From: Fidelibacterota bacterium
GTDB lineage: Bacteria > Fidelibacterota > UBA8477 > JABMPR01
Reading direction: 5' to 3'
Assembly: GCA_030596225.1 (NCBI GenBank)
Contig: JAUVKO010000099.1
Span: 1 to 7,360, forward strand
Length of the DNA stretch: 7,360 nt
In this document: piece by piece, positions 1-5,918 of the stretch
How positions within the stretch are numbered: the stretch's first letter is position 1
How the letters are laid out: each line of letters opens with the position of its first letter
Notes under the pieces: generated by a model
Told to the model about the DNA's origin: nothing
The model's input: only the letters and a program-made list of their open reading frames with translations
Database searches by the model: none
Program-made: the position numbers and the translations under genes

Positions 1-1321
1 CCCTCTGAGGTTTAGGGTTATAATCAGTATTCCTCGTTCGACGCGTTTGTTTCTTTAACAGGTTTATAACTGCATCCTCGGGAACGTGCATCTCATCTGC
101 CAATTGTCCAGCCAGCATTCCTCTAAGAATCTCATTTTGCATAAGGGCTAGTTCAGATACCATACTCTCAAGAAAGGATGTGCGTGTAACCGGTGAATCC
201 ATCTTATCCTGATTCGACCTGAGCACAAAGGTCATAAAGTCCAAACCACTGTCTAGCAATTCCTGAAAAGCTTTTACATCCCGGGTATCAAAAAAACTGT
301 CCGGGTCCTCACCGGATGGCAACTGAACAATGCGAATATCCAAACCTTTATCCAGCAGGGTTAATCCGGCTTTTTGAGCTGCTTTCTGTCCGGCTGAATC
401 TCCGTCATAGCAGACATAGACCTTATCAGCAAAGCGCTTGATCAAACCGGCTTGTTCAGGTGTGAATGCAGTACCGGTTCCGGCCACCGTATTCTGAAAC
501 CCTTCTTGATAAAGACGGATCAAATCCATATAGCCTTCTACGAGAATAGCAGTTCGGGAATTCCTGATCTCATCCCTACTCTGATCCAAGCCAAACAGGG
601 TCCGACCCTTATGATAAATCGGGGTTTCCGGGCTATTCATGTATTTGGCACCCTCCCCATCACCAAATATGCGACCCCCAAAAGCCTGTATCTTTCCATT
701 TATATCTGCAATGGGAAACATAATGCGATTTCGGAATCGATCATAGTAACCACCACCATTTTTGGGCATAAGCAAACCACTTTTGGTCAGAACATCCTGA
801 GATAAACCCAGTTTCATCACTTCCAGCGTTACGGTGTCCCAACGATCAGGTGCAAAGCCGACCCTGAATGTTTTAAGTGTTTCTTCCGAAATTCCCCGTT
901 TCAGGAGATAATCTTTAGCTAATTTCCCTTCCGGGTCATCTATCTGATGCTCAAAGGCACGACAGGCAATCTCATGCATATTGTAAATAGATGCCCTGTC
1001 ATCCTTTTGTCGCGGCTCCCGGTTATCAGTCTCAATGTGAATATTAACCCGATCTGCCAGTAATTTAACCGATGAAATAAAATCCAAGCGTTCATGTTCC
1101 ATTATAAAATTGATCACATTTCCGCCGGCACCACAGCCAAAACAATGATAGATCTGCTTATCCGGACTCACACTGAAAGAGGGTGTTTTTTCATTATGGA
1201 AGGGACAGCGACCAAACCAATTACGCCCGGAGCGTTTCAATTGGACATAATCAGAGATCACTTCAACTACATCGTTGGCTTCGCGGACTTGTTCGATAGT
1301 ATGTTCAGGTATTAGGGCCAT
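1..1321 (-). CDS. dnaG: DNA primase DnaG, C-terminus cut off by the window edge
   Basis: DNA primase makes the short RNA primers for lagging-strand and restart synthesis, working with the replicative helicase. Translating the minus strand from the ATG at 1319-1321 gives 440 open codons to the window edge, about three quarters of a usual DnaG of roughly 600 residues. The N-terminus has the CHC2 zinc-binding domain with ligands C39, H42, C60 and C63 (CPFH...CFGC). The RNA-polymerase core follows, with the Toprim acidic residue E262 in EGYMD and the metal-binding pair D306/D308 in YDGDSAG. The helicase-interacting C-terminal domain lies beyond the edge. The start is the canonical one for the family (MALIPEHTIEQVREAN), although no clear Shine-Dalgarno precedes it. 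The gene lies 119 bases downstream of mutS2 on the same strand, so it is probably read with it or from a promoter in that gap. The sequence looks intact as far as it goes. Identity is very secure. Confidence 0.97.
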   Translation of the reverse strand, partial: MALIPEHTIEQVREANDVVEVISDYVQLKRSGRNWFGRCPFHNEKTPSFSVSPDKQIYHCFGCGAGGNVINFIMEHERLDFISSVKLLADRVNIHIETDNREPRQKDDRASIYNMHEIACRAFEHQIDDPEGKLAKDYLLKRGISEETLKTFRVGFAPDRWDTVTLEVMKLGLSQDVLTKSGLLMPKNGGGYYDRFRNRIMFPIADINGKIQAFGGRIFGDGEGAKYMNSPETPIYHKGRTLFGLDQSRDEIRNSRTAILVEGYMDLIRLYQEGFQNTVAGTGTAFTPEQAGLIKRFADKVYVCYDGDSAGQKAAQKAGLTLLDKGLDIRIVQLPSGEDPDSFFDTRDVKAFQELLDSGLDFMTFVLRSNQDKMDSPVTRTSFLESMVSELALMQNEILRGMLAGQLADEMHVPEDAVINLLKKQTRRTRNTDYNPKPQR

Positions 1322-1367
1322 ATTCGTGGTGAAAAGATAAACTTGGGGAATAGTTTTGCTAATTGTA

Positions 1368-1437
1368 CTTGAAACTAGAAACTTGAAACTCGGGGAACCA
1401 AATACACGCGACAAAGTTTCCAATTTCCAGTTTCAAA
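1368..1437. repeat. Inverted repeat made of 7-bp units between mutS2 and dnaG
   Basis: Two 23-base arms (1368-1390 and 1415-1437) are inverted copies matching at 19 of 23 positions, around a 24-base centre. Each arm is itself a tandem heptamer array. The left arm reads CTTGAAA, CTAGAAA, CTTGAAA, CT. The right arm, read on the minus strand, has TTTGAAA, CTGGAAA, TTGGAAA. Some of the arm mismatches would be G-U pairs in one or other transcript, so a long hairpin is possible. The repeat begins 3 bases after the mutS2 stop codon. No T-run follows it in the direction of transcription, so it is not a standard intrinsic terminator. It may act in mRNA processing or attenuation between mutS2 and dnaG, or simply be a dispersed repeat. 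Confidence 0.8.
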
Positions 1438-1440
1438 TCT

Positions 1441-3813
1441 CTATCTCATCTCAACAAAAGTAACTCCTGCCCCACCTTCATCCATGCCCCCCAAACGTTT
1501 GCTCACTACTGCAGGATGTTTGTCCAAAACCTCATGCACAATATTTTTTATCACTCCAGTTCCCTTGCCATGGATGATCTGAAGCATGGTCAGATTACTC
1601 AGGACCGCCTGATCAATGAAATGACTCAGTTCCTCAATTGCCGCTTCTGCTCGATAGCCTCGCAGGTCAAGGGTGTATGTACTTCCCGATCGAGCTGCAA
1701 CATTCACCACTGTTGCCGGTTGGGACTCAGTTGGTTTTCCCTGTGGACCGACTCCCAGCCAGTCTACCGGGACCAGTAATCGTTTACCTTCAACCTCCAC
1801 CAGAACTTTACCTTTGATCACTGTTTCCAGTACAACACCAATTTGATCCAGACTCAGAACCGTGACTGATAGACCTTTGACAATTTCATCCGAATTGAGT
1901 TTCTCAAGCTTGAGAGGTTCTTCTGCTTCTTCAGCGACTTGTTCCAGTTTGGATTCAACCTTATCCAAAGTGCTATGGACAGCCTTGATGCTCTCTTTGC
2001 CTGCCTCTGATTCTCTGATCTGACGGATCACCTTTTCTACGGTTTGTCGCGCATCAGAAATGATCTGTCCAGCCTTTTTAGCTGCCTCCCGGTCAGCTTT
2101 TCGCTCGGCTTTTTGAACTGACTCAAGCGCTGAATCCACACGTTTTTGTTTTAGCTTTAAATCACGTTGCAGATCTGAATTATCAGATTTGAGATCGGAA
2201 AGAGTAACCCGTTCCAATTCTAAAGCTCGGAGTAACTTCTCCATACTGTCACGAGCCCATCCAATATATCCCCGGGCTGTGGTCAGGATCTTCTCTGCCA
2301 AACCCAATCTTTTGGATATCTCAAATCCATAACTACTGCCAGGAACTCCGGCTTGAAATTTATAGGTGGGTTTAAGCCCCTTTTGATTAAACTCCATGGC
2401 CCCATTCATCACATGTTCAGCTTCATGAGCAAAGACTTTGAGATCGCCCAGGTGAGTTGTGGCAACTGTTTTCACTTTGTTATTAACAAGCTCTTCCAAA
2501 ATTGCCCGGGCGAGAGCACCCCCTTCAGCTGGATCTGTACCGGTTCCCAATTCATCTAACAAAACCAGACTTCTGGAACTGGCTTCACTCAGAATGTTTA
2601 TTATAGTCCCGATATGAGCTGAGAAGGTTGAAAGATCATTGATCAATGATTGCTGATCTCCGATATCCGCAAAAATCAGATCAAAGAAAGGGATGATACT
2701 TCCCTTGGCAGCAGGAACCGGAACCCCGGCGTTGGCCATAAGGGCTAATAGTCCAATGGTCTTTAAAGCAACTGTTTTGCCACCGGCATTGGGTCCGGTA
2801 ATGATCAAGGTCGTTGTATCATGATCCATATGTAAATCCAAAGGGACAACCTTACGCTGAAGGGCCAGACGTGGGTTTCGGGCTGATTTCAACTTGAACT
2901 CCCCGTCCTCTGATATTTCAGGAATCGAACAGGCAAAGGTTTTTCCGAATTTGGCAAGAGCAAGATGAAAATCCAGAACCTGAAGCATTTCATAATTATT
3001 CTGGATCTTGATATGATGAGGGTGAAGCCGGGCCGAAAGCTCCCTTAAAATGCGTTGAACTTCCTGCTGCTCTTCGATCTCGAAGGTCTTGATCTGGTTA
3101 TTAAGCTCAATGATCTCGAATGGCTCAATAAAGGTGGTCGTACCCGTGTTAGACATATCCTGAATCACGCCCTTGACCTGGTGTTTATAACTGCTGAGAA
3201 CGGGAAGGACCAGCCGTCCTCCCTTTATCCCTGCTTGAGATTCATTGAGATATCCCTGCTTAGCGTATTGCTGAACCAGATCGTTCATCCGGGACCGTAC
3301 TGTACCGGCAGATTTGCGCAACTTGCGTCTTAAAGATGCAAGTGTAGATGAAGCGTTGTCCTGCACCTCTCCATCTGGTCCGATAATCTGTTGAATGGCC
3401 TTCTCAAGCTTAGGAAGTGACTCTATCTGTTTAAAATTATCGCTCCAGACCGAATTATCAGCCACCACACTGTCCAAATAGATTTTCTGAAGTATTCTAC
3501 TTTGCTCAAGTATGTTATTTAGAGCAAGAACATCTTCCTGAAACAGAGTGCTCCCTGATAGCACCAAAAGTTTTAAGATTTCGTCCAAGTCCTCATAATG
3601 GCGAACATGAAAACTACTGCTAAGCTCCATGATCGATTCGATCTCAGCAACACGGGCGTATTGTCTGATAATTTTATCCCGATCTTCGGCTGGATGAAGC
3701 TGTTCAAATTGATGCTGCACTTTTTCACCGGCAGCCTCATTGGCTAACCAGCTTCGAACATCATCAAACCCTAAATGTTGATAGCTGAGGGGATCCGATT
3801 CTAAGGGACTCAT
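1441..3813 (-). CDS. mutS2: MutS2 family ATPase/endonuclease with C-terminal Smr domain
   Basis: This 790-residue protein has the length and domain order of MutS2. After the N-terminal helical core and clamp region comes the MutS-type ABC ATPase, with Walker A GPNAGGKT at 340-347 and Walker B ending in D420-E421 (LLDELGTGTDP). A long charged coiled coil covers roughly 530-645, followed by a short beta-rich stretch around 655-695. The Smr domain is at the end, with LDLRG at 715-719 and HGKG at 748-751. It lacks the mismatch-reading N-terminal domain of MutS. MutS2 proteins have been linked to suppression of recombination through Smr nuclease activity and, in Bacillus subtilis, to sensing collided ribosomes. 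Which role applies here cannot be told from sequence. The ATG overlaps the cvpA stop as ATGA and no Shine-Dalgarno is evident, so translation is probably coupled to cvpA. All key motifs are intact. Confidence 0.96.
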   Translation of the reverse strand: MSPLESDPLSYQHLGFDDVRSWLANEAAGEKVQHQFEQLHPAEDRDKIIRQYARVAEIESIMELSSSFHVRHYEDLDEILKLLVLSGSTLFQEDVLALNNILEQSRILQKIYLDSVVADNSVWSDNFKQIESLPKLEKAIQQIIGPDGEVQDNASSTLASLRRKLRKSAGTVRSRMNDLVQQYAKQGYLNESQAGIKGGRLVLPVLSSYKHQVKGVIQDMSNTGTTTFIEPFEIIELNNQIKTFEIEEQQEVQRILRELSARLHPHHIKIQNNYEMLQVLDFHLALAKFGKTFACSIPEISEDGEFKLKSARNPRLALQRKVVPLDLHMDHDTTTLIITGPNAGGKTVALKTIGLLALMANAGVPVPAAKGSIIPFFDLIFADIGDQQSLINDLSTFSAHIGTIINILSEASSRSLVLLDELGTGTDPAEGGALARAILEELVNNKVKTVATTHLGDLKVFAHEAEHVMNGAMEFNQKGLKPTYKFQAGVPGSSYGFEISKRLGLAEKILTTARGYIGWARDSMEKLLRALELERVTLSDLKSDNSDLQRDLKLKQKRVDSALESVQKAERKADREAAKKAGQIISDARQTVEKVIRQIRESEAGKESIKAVHSTLDKVESKLEQVAEEAEEPLKLEKLNSDEIVKGLSVTVLSLDQIGVVLETVIKGKVLVEVEGKRLLVPVDWLGVGPQGKPTESQPATVVNVAARSGSTYTLDLRGYRAEAAIEELSHFIDQAVLSNLTMLQIIHGKGTGVIKNIVHEVLDKHPAVVSKRLGGMDEGGAGVTFVEMR

Positions 3814-4715
3814 CGGTTTTTATTTTGTTGGGTCTGGATTTCTGTTTCCATCTCTTTGATCATGCCATGTAGATCAGCCTTCTGAGTGGGATCCATATAT
3901 TTCATGGCTTGATCCATTAGGGATTTACCTGTGGAATCCTTACTCTTGATGGCACCTTCCAGAAGAGAGTTCGCATTTCCGGTTTGTAAAGCCATTAAAG
4001 CTTGTTCAATGATCTCTCTCTGGGGACCTTGAAGAGATTCCATCGCTTTTTTTAATACCTTATTTTGCATAAGATCTGTACCACCTGCTGCGCCACCCCC
4101 AAGGAGACCACTCATGTTGGGAATGATACTTTGACCATCTTCAGAGAGGGTACCTGTTCCACCTAAGGCTTGCTGCAGCATATCATCCTTACGGTTTCCC
4201 ATAAAAGACCCCATACTTGTCTGCAGCATTGCTAATTCATCTTCAAGTGAAAAAATATTTACCATGCTCCCGGCAAAGACTTCAACGTAAGGATAGAGCT
4301 TGGATTCTTTCTGCCAGGTACCACGCATATTCTCAGGCACCATGGTAAAAGCCCACACTACGGCTGAAAGTATGAGTCCTGCTTTGGCAGCTCCCAATGT
4401 GATTCCACCGATTCGATCCAATGACCCCAGATGCATGGTTGTCACCAATTTCCTCAATAGATATGATATAAAAGTAATGGAATACATAACACCCAGAAAA
4501 ACCACAACAAAGCCAGCTACTACTTTATAGGATTCAGGAATATTGATCAAGGGTTCGAGAATAAGAGTGCCCTGCTGGTTGTAATTCATGGCAGCATAAG
4601 CGGCGGCGTAAATGCCCACTATCTTCAATACCCCATCAATGAGACCCTTTTTCAGCCCACTTATGGCCATAACCACGATCAGTAATAAACCCAATAGATC
4701 AAAACCTGTTGCCAT
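3810..4715 (-). CDS. cvpA: CvpA family membrane protein with a long C-terminal extension
   Basis: The first 125 or so residues form a CvpA-type membrane domain with four predicted helices (about 5-19, 28-44, 64-88 and 103-124). Two family hallmarks are present: the GLKKGLIDG turn after helix 1 (20-28) and the LDRIGG...GAAKAG stretch before and into helix 4 (99-113). CvpA was named for a role in colicin V production in E. coli; its molecular function is not established, and links to envelope homeostasis have been proposed. The protein has 301 residues against about 160-200 for common CvpA proteins. The extra 150 or so are hydrophilic, with a Gly/Ala-rich linker around 199-212 and then predicted helices rich in Lys, Glu and Gln, with no domain I recognise. 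The ATG overlaps the yqeY stop by one base (TGATG), and the TGA overlaps the mutS2 start. cvpA next to mutS2 is also seen in Firmicutes and elsewhere. The family call is firm; the function is open. Confidence 0.88.
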   Translation of the reverse strand: MATGFDLLGLLLIVVMAISGLKKGLIDGVLKIVGIYAAAYAAMNYNQQGTLILEPLINIPESYKVVAGFVVVFLGVMYSITFISYLLRKLVTTMHLGSLDRIGGITLGAAKAGLILSAVVWAFTMVPENMRGTWQKESKLYPYVEVFAGSMVNIFSLEDELAMLQTSMGSFMGNRKDDMLQQALGGTGTLSEDGQSIIPNMSGLLGGGAAGGTDLMQNKVLKKAMESLQGPQREIIEQALMALQTGNANSLLEGAIKSKDSTGKSLMDQAMKYMDPTQKADLHGMIKEMETEIQTQQNKNR

Positions 4716-5158
4716 CAGCTCAATATCCCTTTCACGATCTCTTGAAGTCGTTTGCCATCAGCTCTTCCGGCAGCCGCTTGCATCATCTGCCCCATAACCT
4801 TACCCATATCACGCATACTCTCCGCTCCAGTTTCAGCTATGATTTTCTTGACGAGAGTTTCCATCTCCGTTTCAGTCATCATCTGAGGTAAGTATTTTTC
4901 AAGGACCGTTAACTCCAACTGCTCCGCCTTCACCAGCTCAAGTCTATTCCCTTTCTCATATAGAGTGATCGCTTCTTTACGTTGCTTGGCAGCAGTCTGA
5001 ACCAGCTTGATAAACTCAGTTTCAGTAAGAGTATCACCTTTTTCAATCTCACGCATTTTTATTCGAGCCTTGAGATCACGCACTGTTTTCAGCGTTGGTT
5101 GATCTTTGGCTTTCAGGGCTGTTTTCAGCTGATCACTCAGCTCTTTCTGGAAATCCAT
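4715..5158 (-). CDS. yqeY: GatB/YqeY domain protein
   Basis: This 147-residue all-helical protein matches YqeY over its full length. An N-terminal helical half opens with a DFQKELSDQLKTALKAKD-type helix. The middle carries the LEKYLPQMMTETEME segment (86-100), and the C-terminus ends in the conserved GRADGKRLQEIVK stretch (131-143). The family resembles the tail domain of GatB, a subunit of the tRNA-dependent amidotransferase, and is suspected to touch tRNA, but its role is not established. The ATG at 5156-5158 is chosen because AGGAG lies 8 bases upstream. An in-frame GTG one codon earlier (5159-5161) is also possible at 5-base spacing and would add one residue. It is the first gene of a tight run with cvpA and mutS2. 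yqeY next to dnaG is a common pairing in bacteria, and here it is interrupted by cvpA and mutS2. Confidence 0.93.
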   Translation of the reverse strand: MDFQKELSDQLKTALKAKDQPTLKTVRDLKARIKMREIEKGDTLTETEFIKLVQTAAKQRKEAITLYEKGNRLELVKAEQLELTVLEKYLPQMMTETEMETLVKKIIAETGAESMRDMGKVMGQMMQAAAGRADGKRLQEIVKGILS

Positions 5159-5166
5159 CACATTGA

Positions 5167-5171
5167 CTCCT
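5167..5171 (-). promoter_or_regulatory. Shine-Dalgarno of yqeY
   Basis: AGGAG on the minus strand lies 8 bases before the ATG at 5158 and 5 bases before an in-frame GTG at 5161. It is one of only two clear ribosome binding sites in the window and fits yqeY being the first gene of its operon. An out-of-frame ATG at 5161-5163 is followed at once by TGA and lies only 3 bases from the site, so it is unlikely to be used. Confidence 0.7.
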
Positions 5172-5373
5172 AAGAAATTGACAATTTGATAAATTAAGCT
5201 AAAACCATGCTGTAATTGAGGTTTTTTTATGGCGATGTGGAATGTTATTATGCCATTTTTTCTTCAAGGTTTTTATGAGAAACGATGAGATGAGACAATC
5301 TCATGCATATTTAGGGCAAATATTCCTGTGATTAAGTAGGTGAAAGTTAGCCGCATGAAATAGAGTGTGTATA

Positions 5374-5420
5374 CTTCGATCCTTCGAAGGAGTTTATACT
5401 GAGCATCGCCAAAGTGCTCA
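5374..5420. repeat. Degenerate dispersed palindromic repeat after the ACT gene
   Basis: The segment contains CTTCGA, a perfect 10-base palindrome CCTTCGAAGG at 5381-5390, and a 6-bp hairpin TGAGCA/TGCTCA (5400-5405 and 5415-5420) around 9 bases. From memory, this layout of CTTCGA, CCTTCGAAGG, TATACTGAGC and GTGCTCA resembles a widespread class of intergenic repeats in environmental bacterial genomes. That resemblance was not tested by search. It lies 24 bases past the ACT gene stop, where it could help end or stabilise the transcript, although no T-run follows. Confidence 0.55.
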
Positions 5421-5444
5421 AGATTACATCACTCAGAGAGGGTC

Positions 5445-5918
5445 TTAAGGAACATCAAAAACATCCTGAAGCGCTTCCTGAGTAAGCGTCAGATGTTTTT
5501 TTTCAATGATAGCAGAGATGGAACTGATAGACGTTGAGATTGATAGAATATTGATACCTCGAATGCCCAATGTACGAAAAAAAGTAGCAGCCAAGCCACA
5601 ACGTTCCTTAAAATGAGGCCCATAAATGGTGACGAGACAAACATCATTAATTATTTCAATCTTAATATCTTCATGCAGATTTTTGATGGCGTCAATCGCT
5701 TTACTAAATGAGTCTAGATCCCCCTGATGCAAGGTAACTGCTATGTTGGCCTTACCTCTGATGTCTACATTCTCGGCAATAAAATTAACTGTCTGGCCAT
5801 AGAAACAAAATTCTTCCAGGGCTGAACCAGCCCAATCTGGTTCATCCAACAGATTAAATATCCGTACGAATATCAGATCTTTATCAACGATGATACCGCT
5901 AATGGACTCCTTTTTCAC
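5445..5918 (-). CDS. Stand-alone tandem ACT-domain protein, aspartokinase-tail-like
   Basis: This 157-residue protein consists of little more than two ACT domains (about 15-80 and 93-157). Its pattern follows the regulatory C-terminus of aspartokinase: an opening ISGI..D (6-12), then INILSISTS (122-130) and SISAII (133-138), matching the family's ISTSEIKIS region. No kinase domain is present, so it cannot be aspartokinase itself. ACT domains usually bind amino acids or other small ligands at domain interfaces. Two usual turn positions differ: the PG of domain 1 is P27-D28, and that of domain 2 is C107-G108. The SEIK stretch is replaced by SISS. The start is a GTG at 5916-5918 overlapping the upstream kinase stop as GTGA, with GAGGA 6 bases upstream inside the kinase gene, so the two genes are translationally coupled. 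I infer a regulatory partner of the kinase; the ligand is unknown. It could instead be a decayed or split aspartokinase tail, but the intact frame and operon position argue against that. Confidence 0.82.
   Translation of the reverse strand: MKKESISGIIVDKDLIFVRIFNLLDEPDWAGSALEEFCFYGQTVNFIAENVDIRGKANIAVTLHQGDLDSFSKAIDAIKNLHEDIKIEIINDVCLVTIYGPHFKERCGLAATFFRTLGIRGINILSISTSISSISAIIEKKHLTLTQEALQDVFDVP

Larger units (their letters stand above)
5162..5444. other. Intergenic region between the ACT gene and yqeY
   Basis: There are 283 bases without a credible gene between two minus-strand units. In transcription order the stretch holds a degenerate palindromic repeat (5374-5420), a 7-bp hairpin (ATGAGAT/ATCTCAT at 5285-5291 and 5298-5304, 6-base loop) and an AT-rich leader ending in the yqeY Shine-Dalgarno. 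The promoter of the yqeY operon should lie here, but no pair of -35 and -10 boxes with good spacing stands out. The best fragments, TTGAAG and CATAAT near 5245-5265, are only 9 bases apart. No strong intrinsic terminator for the upstream unit is seen. Confidence 0.6.

Noticed and set aside
452..805. Plus-strand open frame of 117 codons
   Set aside because: It lies entirely within dnaG on the opposite strand, encodes no recognisable domain and has no ribosome binding site. The other plus-strand frames (for example 1094-1315, 1516-1779, 3055-3333, 6395-6694, 7014-7274) are mostly or wholly shadows of the minus-strand genes for the same reasons.
5158..5163. ATG-TGA start-stop element just before the yqeY start
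   Set aside because: It is 3 bases from the Shine-Dalgarno, too close for efficient initiation, and likely arises by chance from the overlapping GTG and ATG codons.
5174..5215. Possible promoter for yqeY (TTACAG, 18 bases, TATCAA)
   Set aside because: The -35 match is poor and the -10 matches at only four of six positions in AT-rich sequence, so it is not better than chance.
5229..5261. ATGGC...GCCAT stem followed by a T-run, resembling a plus-strand terminator
   Set aside because: The stem is only 5 bp with an 18-base loop, and no plus-strand gene precedes it. In the minus direction the T-run is on the wrong side.
5445..5918. ACT gene as a remnant of a truncated aspartokinase
   Set aside because: The frame is intact, starts with its own ribosome binding site overlapping the kinase stop, and no kinase-domain remnant lies upstream, since that sequence encodes the histidine kinase.
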